Assembly: GCF_954871325.1 (NCBI RefSeq)
Contig: NC_088779.1
Coordinates: 16,742,846 to 16,806,845, forward strand
Reading direction: 5' to 3'
Length of the DNA stretch: 64,000 nucleotides
DNA from: Gordionus sp. m RMFG-2023
Taxonomy: Eukaryota; Nematomorpha; Gordioida; Chordodea; Parachordodidae
Position numbers and translations under genes: made by a program. Within the stretch, counting starts at the first letter, position 1, and every line of letters starts with the position of its first letter. The notes below the pieces were generated by a model. It ran no database searches. It was not told the DNA's origin and saw only the letters and a list, made by a program, of their open reading frames with translations. This document shows, piece by piece, positions 35,111 through 48,172 of this stretch.

Positions 35111-37274
35111 GGATGAATTAGAAAAGTTTAATAAATAGTTAGCATATCGAATTTTCAATTTATTTCGCATTTTTAAAGTTATTATCTGTCTTTCATCTTC
35201 AAAAGACATTTGAAATTTGGATTTAGAATTTCGCATTGTCTTTCCATCTTCAAAAGACTTTTGAAATTTGGATTTCGAATTAAGCCTATAATCCTACCTT
35301 AAAAAAATATTATCTTGTTTCTTAGAGTTTTGATTATTATTGTATCACCTTCTGAGGGTCTATAGGTTGATAATTTATTAATTCCTTTATAGTGGAGTAA
35401 AAATCTTAGCTCAGATTTTCTGAGCATTCTTTGAATAGTGATAAAAATATATATAATTGGTATATGAAATTTATATCAATGTCTTTAATTCTTGTTTGTT
35501 AAGCAGGAAAGTCTTTCATCGTGATTTTAAGAAACTTTGTATCATGATATATATAGAGTTCCATTTTTTATTATATCCCATAAAAAATTTCTAGCTACGC
35601 GCTTGTCATGTAATATAATTTTAAATTTTATTCATCCTCCAATATTGGTTTTGATTTTAGAGTCTATAATGTAGCCTTTTGGCACATGGAAATGTAATTT
35701 TAATATACTCAATATTTTCTAAAAATTGAATAATACTATTTTAAAAATAGCATGGCTAAAATAACACGGGCAGCTCTCTCTGTAAATCTTCGATTTCCCA
35801 ATAAAATTAATACATTTTTCCTTTTTATTTAAACTAATAATAGTTATTAATTATCAGAATAATACGTATATAATTTATGTAAAATAAATATTTATTTTAG
35901 GTTATGTGTGTTCGAAAACGGGCCATCCTGGTTAATCTGACGCCCTACGGATAAAAACTAAACACTTATCCTCTGTTACTTAGCAAAAAATTACTAATTT
36001 ATTTTCCAAATTTTTTTTATTGATCTCGTTTTTAATTGTCACTAAATTTTGATCAGTCTTGTTTTAGAATAAATTTTTTGTGGCATATAATACCCATTTC
36101 CTTAATTCTATTGCAGATTAAAATCTTGGGTTACATTTGAATCAATGACATTTAATAAATTAACTCAACAAGATCATTTGCTAAAATGCACTTGTCGCTA
36201 GTGTTTTTTCTTCGAATTTTATTATTTTTTAAAGGTGCTTCTTTAGACATAAATTTGCTATTTTGAATTGCAGAAAATGAAAATTATAAAATGCGATAAT
36301 TCAATATGCAGCATCTATGAGGTGAAAATAATTTTATACTATAAATTTTTGAGAAAAAATTGGTTCGAACATTATTTTTGTTTTTTGACTTGTTAAGATT
36401 TTCGGAAATTTTAAATCATTTCAAATTAGTAGCCTCTTTAATTAATTCCTCAGATTATAATCATCGATTTTTGAAAATTTAGAATATTCTATATAATCAG
36501 CTATTTTTGACATTCATTTACTTATGAAATAATTTTAAACATTGTTATTACAAATAAATTTATAATTTTTCTAATTCCTCAGCTTAACAATATTGTCACA
36601 TATATATATGCTGGTGTGTTTTCGTCAATTTTCGTCATGATTTTCCATAAACAATTATATATTTAAATTGGTTTAATAGTATTTAATTGTTTCCCATCCC
36701 AAAAATCTATGAATAATGTTTCTTAAATTTTCCTTAAATATTTTCTATATTAGTTTTGAAGCTAATTTTTTTTAGATTTCATTTATTGTATGAAATAAAT
36801 AGCTCAAAGTACATGTACAGAATTTTTAACAATCAAATTTTTAACAATTAAATTTTTAACTATATTGTTCATAATCAAGATCAATTTTTGGGGTCCATTC
36901 ATTCCCCCTTGTGCTAGCTCCACCGTCATATCCTATTATAGGTTCTTTTATATCATGGTAAATTTTTCTAAATTTTTATATTTTAAATTTTCGCCAGGGC
37001 TTCAACTGGTAAATTTTTTTTAAAAAATGTTACTTTCTTCCATTTTCTACACCTATAAATAAATATACTACTCACAAGTGTGGATATAATCCTACAGCCT
37101 AAAGAATAGAAAATATATTGTGTTTTAAGCATGTAATAATTTCGGATTGAATTGCATTTCCAATTAAATTTATTATTTTGTTGAATATTTTTCCTAAATA
37201 TTTATTAAAATTAAAAAATATTTCATTCAAAAAGGTATATTAAAACATAGTTTTAATAATTATTTCTTTTTTTT
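35111..37274. other. A+T-rich DNA with two orphan hAT-like ends
   Basis: A 51-bp duplication lies at 35190-35290 (CATCTTCAAAAGAC at 35194 and 35245). CTAGCTACGCGCTTG at 35591-35605 and GCTAGCTCCACCGTC at 36912-36926, the latter after TTTTTGGGGTCC and a CCCCC run, resemble right ends of the CAGTGGCG group. Neither has a partner. No gene seen. Confidence 0.4.
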
Positions 37275-37291
37275 GACTCTACGCACCACTG
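37275..37291 (-). mobile_element. Orphan CAGTGG-type hAT end
   Basis: GACTCTACGCACCACTG (inverted: CAGTGGTGCGTAGAGTC) followed downstream by GACCCGCCTCTG resembles a terminus of the CAGTGGCG group. No mate was found. Confidence 0.35.
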
Positions 37292-40200
37292 CTTATTTTC
37301 GTAAAAGACCCGCCTCTGATTTGAAATATGGTAACTCACCAACCCTTGTCTCAAATAGAAATTATTCTTTTATCAAAAGAAATTTTGTTAAATAAATTAT
37401 TAATTATTGTTGATAATTTAAACAAATATATACTCTTATATCAAATTTTATTAGTAAATATTAGGAAATAATGACTAAAAAATTATAGGTTTTGCAATAG
37501 AAAACTTATGTGAAATATTAAAATCGAAAACTATATCATAAAATTACAAGTTGATTGAACTTATATTTATTTTTTTAATAGAAATCGATATTTTGAATAT
37601 TTTTTTTGAACTTAAAAGTCACTATATTATTTTGAATAATGGTTTAATTGGAGAATATCATATTAAAAACTTTTATTTTTAAAAAAATTCTGAATAAAAT
37701 ATAGTTTTCATAAACTAATATCTTTATTAACTTTTTAAAATTTTTTTAAATATCTTGAAATAATAAATTTGGAGAATTATTACATATTAAGGGTAAAAAT
37801 ATGTATAAAACAGCGAAGTGGGAAAATATTTTAGTAAAGGTTACATCTTTAAGGTATATTGTTAATTAAATAAATTGGTAAAAAAAAAATATATATATAA
37901 TAATAAAATGGAAATTATAGAAAAAGTTTGAGCATAGATAAAACTCCTCTTAAGAAATGCAAGGTAACATTCACTCAAAATGACTGGAAAAGCACGCAAA
38001 ATGACGCCAAATTTTAGCATTCTATTTTTGAGTAATTTTTTAATTTTTATTAATTTTATTCCATTTTTGTAAACTTTTATTCGACTTTTGTTTTTTCCCC
38101 TTCTATGGGAGATACGGGTTAAAACTTGTCACAAATTACTTTTTAACCCAAGCATAAACCCCCTAAATTTGATTAAGAGGATGCATTATTTAATTTCATT
38201 TTTTTTATAAAATTTTCCTGTTGGATATTTTGCCAAAATATTATTTTATACCCAAAAATCATTCTACTTCTATATTTTGTTTTAGCATTGAAAAATTTGT
38301 ATACATGTTCCATGAAGTGCATAAAATAATATTTATCGGAAGTTTTTATCTTATCTAGAAGTCGCGCAATAACGATTTGTATAAAATGTATCAAAACGGT
38401 TAAAATGTTCCGTCTATATTACTAGAACAATATTTATTTCTGTAAAAATTTAACAGATTTTGAATTTCTATTATTATAAACTCCAAAAATGTCAAGGTGC
38501 TTATTTCATCAAATAATTAATCCAAATTAATTTATGAAAAATTCTAACAAATTATAAAATTTAATACTCAGAAAAACTATTTTGTATAAAATAGGAAATA
38601 AAATTTGATTGATTTTAAAATATTCTGAAAATTAGATCACTTTTAATGAATTTGTGAGGCAGGATCGCTTATAACAGATGTGGTATGGCCATAAGATAAT
38701 GAGAATTTTTTCATAAAGCCGCGAGAAAATGTCAAGAAAAATTTTTTTTTAAAAAATTATCTTAAATTATGACTTTTTTTATCATATTCATATATTAAAA
38801 GCTTTTTTTAATTATAATTCCTTTTTGACATTTAGAATATCATAGCGATACATTTCTTGAGGATTATCATATAGATATTGCTATTTAATATTATTTTTTT
38901 ATTTTTCAAAAAAATTTGTTCCGATTTGAGTCATATATTTGATTAATTTACGAAATAGAATTCAATCTTTAAAATAACAAATGTAAAAAATAGACGGATT
39001 TGTTATAATATTAATGTAATAAAACAAATAATTGAAATATAAAGTTTTTATGCAATAACTTATCCTGCCTAGGATCAGAAAACAGTAAAAACACTTAGCA
39101 ATCTTAAAAATCAAAATTTAAATGAGGATTTCCTTAGATGGTAAATTATATTGACAAATGATAAAATATTCGGAAACTATTTAGAGAAGGCTATTGTTTT
39201 CAGGAGAAGACTTAGCTAAATCTGAAACTTCCAAAAACTCAAAATCTTTGCTGTTTTAGACAACCTAAAGTTATTAATGCGGTTCTGGGTAAAATTAGGA
39301 ATTATAAATGAGGCAACAAAGGATTTATTATGCAAATATATAGTATATAAGATAGTAAAAGAATGGATACTCTATCCTTTTAAATAGTTTATGTGAAGGT
39401 CTCCAAAAATTAGGTAAAACAAAATGGTGGGAGTGAAAAGAGCCCTTATGGTTATATGGTTAAGAGAGAGAGCTTACTTCCGAGGCTATAAGTATGCTAC
39501 CACATATAATTAATTATAACTTATTTGAAACGAAATCTTATCAGTATCTAAATCTTTGATTATCTGCGCAACTTTAAAATGTTGAATAAGTTTTTTGAAA
39601 ATTTTTGAAATAATTAGGCAGCTCTCATTATATCATCAAACTAAAAATTTAAATATTTTAGGAAAATGATTGAATAACCTTTAAATCTATTCAAAATAAA
39701 GGTATAAAAATGGCTGAAAGATTAAATGAGTTAAAGCTGCAAGATCTGGGCACTACATATAATGCTAAAATAGAATAAGTCGAACAAGGATGTACTGATT
39801 GCAAATATGAAAAGTATGCAAATTTGATTGACCTACATACTGTTAAAGTATTACGTCTATAATTGATCAAATGACATTATAAATTTCACAAATGAAAAAT
39901 GAAGTGACAAATTACGACATTAATTGTTTTATTTTCCCGTATTTACAGAAATTTAATAGTCGGGTTAAATTAAAAATGGTATAATCAATAATTTTTATTA
40001 AAAATTCTAAAAAATATGTTTAAAAAATGTTTTGCTCATTAAACAATATATAGGTAGCTACTGAAATAGATAACTTCAGTAACAAACCCCTCACCTTCTA
40101 AAACACTTTTACTCATGACAAAAAATAAGGCTATAAATGTACGCGTACAACTCTATTCCCTCTAACTTTAGATAATTTTTTAGTTCTCTTCCTATCTTAT

Positions 40201-41258
40201 ATTTTATATCTCAATTTTTTGTCTGAGATGAGAAAGAAATTATTTGTGCAAAAAAAAAAATTTTTTTTTATAAATTTATATTAACATTTTTAAAATAAAA
40301 TGTAGACCATTTTTATCCAACATGTAGGATGTATGACAAATGCTTTAAAGAATTTATTGTCCTACACGATATAATAGTACACCTGGCAAAGCTATAATAC
40401 AAATATAATATTTTTAGAGAGATTAACGGTACATATAACCTTGAACATTTCAATTTTAACAGTTTTACTTTTATCATATTAATCATATAATAGAATGTAA
40501 AAATGTCATAAGAGTATAATTATTATGAATTTAATAATTCATGATATTATCCATATTTTTGTATCCTAGCTAATAGAATAAATTTCGTTTAACATGTAAA
40601 TCTAATAAAAACTTTCATTGAACCTTCAAAAACAAAATTTTACAGGCCATATTAAAATGTTACATTAACGAAATTATTATGTAACCTAAATAAGGCGGAT
40701 AGGGAATTTTTTTAAGGTTGTTTAAATAAGATTAACATCTCTAATAGAATATGGATCAATTACAGAAATATACAATATATAATACACTTAACGAAGGCAC
40801 TGCTGAATTTAAGAATTTTTTTAATAATCTAATAAGCATAAACAATAGACAGATTTTTGATTGAACTCAATAATAGATTTATAATTCCTCAAACTTTTTT
40901 CTATTTAAAATATTATCTCATTTGGCTCTTTCAAATTGTATCAAAAGTGGTATTGAGAAAATTAAATTTTTAGCTAAATTTTGATAGGATATTATAACTA
41001 TTATAACATTTAAAATGCATTAAACTTGTACATTTTATTATGATAGGTCATAAAATCCATGAGCACATGCAGAAATACCCCTTTTACATCATTAAGGAGA
41101 ATAAAAACCTATCTTTAAAGTAATATTTTTTAAAAAATTTGACCCAATTAATATAAAAATGAGTATGATTTAAATGCTATGTTAAATAATAGTTTTGGTG
41201 TTTTTTTCAACAAAAAATTAATGCTTTGCTAATAAAAATAAATACTATATTTTTAAAT
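37292..41258. other. Nearly 4 kb of A+T-rich DNA, no gene recognised
   Basis: Short frames without motifs. At 39712-39860 a codon-like stretch (MAERLNELKLQDLGTTYNAK, stop, then EQGCTDCKYEKYANLIDL) is not recognised. No target duplications or paired ends were found. Confidence 0.4.
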
Positions 41259-41330
41259 AATAAATACTGTCATATAAATTAATAAACCGCAAATACTTGT
41301 ATCTAAGATACAAAATCCTAAAATCCTTTT

Positions 41331-41788
41331 GTATCTTGTATTCAGTACTTTTTGATATTTTTCATAAGATATTAGTATCTATATCTAAGATCCTTTATTC
41401 TGAAAAGAATCTTGATTTTCTTCATTTTCTTGATAAAAGATACAGATTCTTTTTAATATTCATGTTTAAAATTTTACATATCACAGTATACATCTTATTT
41501 TCTTCAAGAATCTTGCATTCTTATTTTTATATTTTAAATATAATGACAAAAATTAGCTTTGTATCTTGTATTCAGTACTTTTTGATATTTTTCATAAGAT
41601 ATTAGTATCTATATCTAAGATCCTTTATTCTGAAAAGAATCTTGATTTTCTTCATTTTCTTGATAAAAGATACAGATTCTTTTTAATATTCATGTTTAAA
41701 ATTTTACATATCACAGTATACATCTTATTTTCTTCAAGAATCTTGCATTCTTATTTTTATATTTTAAATATAATGACAAAAATTAGCT
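41331..41788. repeat. Perfect 230-bp-period tandem duplication
   Basis: 41331-41558 and 41561-41788 read identically base for base by eye, each starting GTATCTTGTATTCAGTACTT, with a period of 230 bp. The two overlapping open frames over it (to 41605 and to 41811) are identical F/I/L-rich translations of A+T-rich DNA and not genes. The identity implies a very recent event or an assembly effect. Confidence 0.92.
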
Positions 41789-42109
41789 GGAAAATTTACA
41801 ACTCATATTAAGGTTGATAGATAAAAAAAAACAACACCAAAACGAAATAAGCAAAGATTATATTTTATATATAAATGTAACTCGATAGTATATTTTCATG
41901 GTAGTAGTGAAGAAGAAACTAGTGAAATTTAAATTCTTGTGAATCAAATTCCAATCATAAAATTTTATACGGAAATTTTTTTAAAATAAAAGTTAAAAAA
42001 GACAATATACAGGCTAGATGTGTAAAACCTGTATAAACAAAATGATAAAGGGTTAAACACTTTGTTAATTAAACATATTAAAGTATATTATTTATGTGTG
42101 GTTAAAAGG

Positions 42110-42680
42110 GGCATAGGTTACCTAAAAAAATTCAAGTTTACAATATTGTTTACCTTTAATAAAAGCTGCCCATGATGGTATGGGCAAAAGATTTTAAGAA
42201 AATATTTTCCTATGATTTGAATATAATGAGGCTTTTTGCAATCAATATCACATCCATATTTTAAGAACTTATGGATTGAGTTGGATGATAAGAAAAAATG
42301 GTTTCAAAATATATTAATAAAAGAAGCATTAAATGACCAGAGTATATAATAAAGTTCAAACTATAAACACCAATAGATTTAACATCTAATAAAGAAAATG
42401 ATGATTATTTTTCTTTTAATGAAGCAAATGTTGCTGAGTTCCATTATACAAATAACATTGAACTGGAGGTTTTAAATTATAATAAAAAAAGTATAAATGC
42501 ATTATAAATGCTTAATTATTATCCTTCCATTAAGGAAATGTTTTATAAATGTAATAGTGCAAACCTTCATTAGCTCCAATTGAAAGGTTATTTAATTTTG
42601 GCACTATGTTAAGTACGCCAAAACGGCAAGGGCCTAATGATAAATTATTTGAAAAATTTAATTATCTTATAAAATAATAA
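42110..42680 (+). pseudogene. hAT transposase C-terminal remnant
   Basis: Frames read INALxMLNYYPSIKEMFYKC, then, one base shifted, LAPIERLFNFGTMLSTPKR and DKLFEKLIIL. This fits the hAT dimerisation pattern (YP.I..L.L..NT.LPSSAPVERLFS...ML...R..L.D..FE.LVLLK). A stop follows directly. Earlier parts are unreadable. The two blocks lie in different frames. Confidence 0.7.
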
Positions 42681-43200
42681 ATCTATTTTAAATAATCTTT
42701 TGCAAATTATTATTTCAACTCCCATTAAAAAAATTAGTCTCCCTTCCCCATCTTTTCTAAAAATGAGCTATTACTAATATTAAAATGGCTGATTATTATA
42801 TTTAACTCATAATTAAATGTTTTATTAATTATTGTAAATATTCATTCTTATATATGCGCCATGATAAAAACTGTATTTTATAAACTATTCTAATTTAATT
42901 GGTAATGATATTTTAAAGTATCTAGTATTTAAAATACTCTAATTTAGCATTTTGAGATTTTGAAAAAGATACTAGTATCTGTATCTAAGATTCATTTTTT
43001 CACAAAGAATCTTTATCTGTATCTAGATTTTTTTTCCGTAGGACCTGCCCAACTCTGTTTTAAATGTAGATCCTATTGTTTTATATAAAAGATGTTGGCC
43101 CATTCCAAAACAAATTTTAAGTTTATGAAGATCTGAAAAAACATCAGATTTAAGAGGTTTATTGCCATCGAACATTTAAAAGGGTATAAAGGCGCTCGTT

Positions 43201-44399
43201 CATAGGCGTAGCCAGGATTTTCATAAGGGGGGGATTAACAAATTACTGGGGGCTTCGCCCTCAGATCCCCTTTTGGGTGGGCCTTCGGCCCGCTTTCCCC
43301 GGCCTTCGGCCGGGTTACTTTAGTCTATATATAGTTATAAAATATTTTTACAAATTTTAATAAAAAAAATAAGCCTGGAACAAATATGAAATATATTTTT
43401 ATTAGTTTATATAAAATAAAAATATAATAAATTACTTGTATTGTATATACCTAAATATAAGAGCATGGTAATAATTTATTCCAAACAATTATAAGAAATT
43501 TATTTATAAAAAGTAAGTAGACATATAGTTGATTTTACTCTATTATATAGAATTAGTTATAAAATACTAGGTAAAATTCCACTTTTACAGACATATTTGA
43601 CAGTTAGAGAATATATTACAGTTAATAATTTAACAAATTTTACTAATCAATGCTCTTGATATTAAATATAGCAACAATTTGCATTCAATTATTTAACGCC
43701 ATCTATTTATTTTAAGTAAAAATGATATTAAAATTTAATCTTCATATTATTCATCCCACAATGTCTTAAGATATTTTCTGATGTCCTTATCAATATTTTA
43801 TAGTTTTCTGTAAAATATATAATTCACTATATTGGTAAAAATTACTTGATTGTCATTTGATAATTAGATATACTGTAAATCTACGACATATAATATTCCA
43901 CTGTTTGTATTGTGCTTTAATATTTTTTTAATTTATGATTAATTTTATCAATAGTTTTATAATTATATTTTACTTTTATTAAGATAAATAAATTAAAATT
44001 ACTCTTATAAAAAATTATATTTGATATATTATATTATTTAGTAATTTTATGGATCTATTATTAATAATTATAATACATTTCACTTCTGTCTTAAGACTTA
44101 TCTTTGGCTTATATTCCATTTATTAAAAAACATTTTTGGTTCATTTTATATATTTATAAATTTATTTTCCCAAAAATCTATAAATTATGATGAATAGTTT
44201 TATAAAAAAATATCAACTTTTACAATCTTTCTTTCAAATTTTTATTTAAGATATATGCATACATATTTGAGGGTCAGGGAGTGGGGGGAGGACTAAGGGG
44301 GATATTTTTTATTAGCTAAAAATGATATTTACAAAAAGTGATAAATTTCTGAAGGGGGGGGGGTTTCCCTTTGCCCCCCCCCTCCTGGCTACGCCTATG
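43201..44399 (-). mobile_element. Non-autonomous hAT-like element, copy 2 (inverted)
   Basis: It begins CATAGGCGTAGCCAGGATTT and ends TCCTGGCTACGCCTATG. The flanks CGCTCGTT (43193-43200) and CTCTCGTT (44400-44407) match at 7 of 8 positions. It is the reverse-complement counterpart of 380-1566 over its whole length, with small indels. Near its left end are GGGCCTTCGGCCCGC and GGCCTTCGGCCGGG hairpins, next to CTGGGGGCTTCGCCCTC. There is no transposase. The minus-strand open frame at 44312-44560 crosses the end of the element and is not a gene. Confidence 0.92.
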
Positions 44400-44407
44400 C
44401 TCTCGTT

Positions 44408-45452
44408 AATAAAATCAAAATTCATTTTTAAAATTTTATGAACGTAGTTTTTGTTATTATATTTAAATTGTTTTTTTTTGGTTGGGAAAATTAATCGTTT
44501 TGTAAAGAAAAAAGACGATTTAAATAAGAAGTTAATTCTTTTATATTCAATATTCATCAAGTTATTTTTTTTATTTTCAATTTTATATTTTTTAATCAGA
44601 CGATTTTGTTAATATGAAAAATAGCTTTTGAAAAATTTGGATAATAATTCTAAAAGAAAACACCTTTTTAAAATTGTAAAATAAATTAAACTTTTATTTT
44701 CACTTATAATTTTTAATTTTTTTCTATTTTATTTTTCTTTTATGTTACTTTTTCCTTTTATGTTAATTTATAATTAGTTTAATAAAGGAGTTAGAATTTA
44801 TATTATGGTTTAATTCTATTTTATTTCTAGGCACTAATACTCAACTTATCAGCACGTAACTTACTCATCTTTTGGTAAAGCGATAGTTCAATTTTCCCAA
44901 CATAGTGGCTTTCATATAAAAATGTTTAAAAAAAATTAGATGATAAAATTTTCTATTTTTGGGGTAATCATTATAAGCAAGAAAATGAGCATGTTTAATA
45001 AATTTGCCCTTTCGTTATGTTATTGATATATAATACTTTAAAAATAATTAATGAAAAATATTTTTTAAGAAAATATAGAATTTTTTTATTTTTTAAAATA
45101 ATTAAAAATCGATATACATTATTAACGAAAAAATTTGATGGAGATTCCAGAAATATGAAATCCATATTTTCTCAAAAATTTTATAAAGCTTAAAATAAAT
45201 ACTATATATTGATATATGTATATATATATACATCATTAAACTGCAAATTGAAGGGGAACCAAAAATATAAAGATATATATATTTATCAATTACATTCTCA
45301 TTTATTTGCTTTTAAAGATTGCTCAAAATATTATAAGTTTTTATGAGCATAATTATTTTTTTTACATTTTATATATTTTTAACCAACAATGTTATTTGAA
45401 TTGAAACCTGGTGTGCATGTCGGGAAACTCTATTAAACTATCGCCTTATCTT
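44408..45452. other. A+T-rich DNA, no gene seen
   Basis: No motif-bearing frame and no repeat ends. A TATATGTATATATATATACAT run lies near 45213-45232. Confidence 0.45.
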
Positions 45453-45556
45453 GCATTCACAATTAGCACGAATTCGCGGCGAAGTATACAAAATATGCTG
45501 TAATTTTGAGTATTTTTATATATACTCCGCCACAAATTCGCGCTAACTGTGAATGC
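45453..45556. mobile_element. 104-bp palindromic mini-element
   Basis: The left arm begins GCATTCACAATTAGCACG and the right arm ends CGCTAACTGTGAATGC. The arms are about 36 bp, inverted, with few mismatches, around a centre of about 30 bp. This could fold into a long hairpin. A shortened relative lies at 5585-5648. No target duplication was identified and the family is unknown. Confidence 0.7.
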
Positions 45557-46758
45557 CGGGTTACTCCTTTTTTATATACACGTACGTTTTTTTAATCATT
45601 CCATTTTAAAAAAACAGTTTACATTTTGCTCATAAAATGGATAAAATTTTTATTTTAAAAAGTTTAATTTTAACTTATAAAAATTTTGAAAATAATCTGA
45701 ATATTTATAAATTTTTACTTATCTGTTTCCTACAAATATTTTATAGTAAACTTCCAGAATTTTTAATTTTTTTACACTTTTATGCCCGGTCTAAATTTTT
45801 AATCTTATATCCTAGTCTGGATTTTCTTTAAATTTTTATCCCGTTCAGGACCGTGTCTGCAGTTCTTTTATATATATGCTTTTGTGGAAAAAATTCACAA
45901 AAAATGCACTCCTGAACCAAGCAAATAATTTATCTTCTTACGTGGTGATTAATATTGTGGGGGGAAAGTTTCTAAATCGATTCTATAAAAATTAAAAATT
46001 GAGAATATCGCTTATAACTCCTAGAAAATTTTTTAATTAAATTTAAAATTAATAATAATAGATTACTTTGTCAAAACACAAATAAATTTTACTACATAAC
46101 AAATTATTTCATTTTTTATAACAAAAATATTACAAGTACTAAATGCCCATGAATTGTTTATTATACTATTGAGGTATATAATTATTCCAATTTAGAACAT
46201 ATACACATATTTTTGAATAAATAAAATACCCACTACTAATAATAATTCGTTACATTATATTTTTATCCTAACAATTTTTGGCCCTAATCATAATAGCATC
46301 TAAAATATTATCTGAGATTATATGTCAACCTGTCTTGCTCTCTGTGAAACAGAGTGAGAGCGCAAACGTAATGCAGAGCTCGACGGCTTTTGAGATTAAT
46401 TTAAAATTTCAAAAAAAAATAATTTGTCATCATTAAAAGCCAATAAAAAATATTATTCTAATAAATTAGGCTTTAGAATAATTTTTTTATATTCCCTAAT
46501 CTCTATTAAGTTTTTAAAACATTACCTTGTTTTAATACATTTTGCCAGGCCGGGCCCATAAGTTTTTTTGCCAAGCTCGGCCCAAAAATTTTAGCGTTAC
46601 TTGGCTCGACCAATGGCCTCCATAGCCAAAAGATTAATGTAAAAGGAAAGCTAAAAAATAGGAAAGACAAACGTAAGAAAACAGTGGTTGTTCCACTCAT
46701 ATCTGATTTTCGAAATGACAAGATATTGTATTTAATTATAATATTCAAATTAGTTTTA
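45557..46758. other. A+T-rich DNA, minor patches only
   Basis: At 46325-46385 a G+C-richer patch has an imperfect inverted repeat (TTGCTCTCTGTG / AACAGAGTGAGAGCGCAA). At 46540-46615, GCCAGGCCGGGCCC and GCTCGGCCC motifs look like a hAT subterminal remnant similar in style to 24971-25271. No gene seen. Confidence 0.35.
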
Positions 46759-46925
46759 TACGTTGCTAACGGTTCGATTTAGACTATTTTTAGAATGAAA
46801 TTAAGAGCCAAAAAAAATATTCTATCTCACCTATGAGCAAAATCTCCATTGAGTAATTTTAAATTTAAAAATCTTGAGTTAGGAGTTTTCAAAAATAGAC
46901 TAAATCAAATCGTTTAACAACAATA
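46759..46925. mobile_element. Decayed 167-bp MITE, TAGTGTTGTTAA family
   Basis: TACGTTGCTAACGGTTCGAT at the left and CAAATCGTTTAACAACAATA at the right are inverted counterparts. The inner pair AGACTATTTTT / AAAAATAGACT also matches. It contains GAGCAAAATC, the inverted form of GATTTTGCTC in the 30490-30704 copy, so it is probably in opposite orientation. No target duplication remains. Confidence 0.6.
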
Positions 46926-46994
46926 GCTGAATGTGACTCTTTAATTATCGCCCTTTGTTGAAGATAATAAATTATAAAAAAAACAAAATTTTTA

Positions 46995-47123
46995 GCTACC
47001 AATAAGGATATCAGATCAGATCAGTCTTTTAAAAAAATAAACTCCCGATCCGGTATTTTTCAAAAACGTTAAATATCGTTACTAATCTTATCCGATATTT
47101 AATATTAAAGAGCCCTAGTTTAA
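46995..47123. mobile_element. Fragment of a CCGATATT-type hAT MITE
   Basis: GATCAGATCAGTC, CCCGATCCGGTATTT, TTATCCGATATTTAATATT and the closing GAGCCCTAG resemble the subterminal parts of 59618-60078 and 29546-30312. The left end is not clear. Confidence 0.4.
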
Positions 47124-47657
47124 ATAATAAAAAAAATTGTTATGAACAACTCAGGTTCCCTTGCATGGGATTTTATTTGTATCAATTTTTAAGCTAAATC
47201 TAAATTTTGGGGAAAATTTTCATAAAAATATATATTCAGATTATTCTGTTTATTCTTTATCCTATCCTAGATACTTTTGACAATGATGGCTTTTCTCTAA
47301 ATTAAAATTTTAAGAAATTCTTTCAAAGAAAAGGAATTCCAATGAAGGACATTAATTGCCTGGCAAATATCTTCGTGGTCTGCCGCTCAAACATTCAGAT
47401 GGCCCTGGCAATAACCCCTTCTTTAAAAAATATTTTTATTATATTTTTATGTTATTACATTTTAATAAAGAAAAACAATAAAAAATTAAATATTTAGGGG
47501 AATATCCTAGAAAATACTGTATATCAATTGAATAAAATTTGTCGTTTTTTTTAGTTATAAAAAGTATGATGAGATATTTAATTTTAACAAAAATTAGGAT
47601 TAAATATTTTTAATATAAATAAAAAGCATAAGCTAAACTTATATCCAAGTGTATCGA
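47124..47657. other. A+T-rich DNA, no gene seen
   Basis: A slightly G+C-richer patch at 47340-47425 has no open frame of note. The stretch ends at the target duplication of the 8.5-kb hAT element. Confidence 0.4.
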
Positions 47658-48172
47658 ATAGAGATTAGAGGTCTGCATTGGGCAGGCGGATGAGCGGGTG
47701 AAAAATTTTTCGAAAAAGGGCAGGAGGGCGGGTTAAAAAATTTAAAACTATGGGCAGACTGGGCGGGCGGGTTAAGGAAATTTAAAATAAACTAAAAAAA
47801 AATAATTGTTTAAATGAACTATAACAATATTTCTTTTTTTATTGTACTAATCGTTTTTTTTTTAGTGGAGAACATTTACCTAACTATATTATGTAATAAA
47901 CACCACAATAAAACTTTTTTCTTAGAATAAATAAACATTTTTGTCTATTAAAAATTTCCTTTTATGAGAATGTAATAAAACTTTTCTCTAAAAATTTCCT
48001 TGTTTGGGTTTGCAATCTGCATTGTATTATTTTATTTTATTAATAATTGTTTATCTTTATAATTGCCCTTTTCATTTTTATTTTATTATATAATATATAA
48101 ATTTTATTTTTTATAACATAATTAATAATAAAAAAATATATTTTAATTTAATTTTTATTTTAAAATTTTATT

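Larger units (their letters stand above)
41290..43057 (+). mobile_element. Decayed hAT element with GTATCTGTATC subterminal repeats
   Basis: The right end is CCTGCCCAACTCTG at 43044-43057, preceded by TATCTGTATCTAGA and ACTAGTATCTGTATC repeats (42966-43030). The left side starts with ACTTGTATCTAAGATAC at 41296, matching these repeats in inverted sense, but the terminal bases are unreadable. A transposase tail lies at 42490-42680. A perfect tandem duplication sits near the left side. The exact left limit and the target duplication are uncertain. Confidence 0.55.

Noticed and set aside
39445-39505. tRNA-like stretch with TGGTTATATGGTTAAG
   Set aside because: It resembles an A box by eye, but no B box, acceptor stem or cloverleaf could be formed.
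41297-41811. Overlapping open frames of 102 and 81 codons with the same F/I/L-rich sequence
   Set aside because: They arise from the perfect tandem duplication of A+T-rich DNA and resemble no family.
46506-46748. 80-codon minus-strand frame with RPLVEPSNAKIFGPSLA
   Set aside because: It runs through GGCCGGGCCC-type subterminal repeats and has no domain match.
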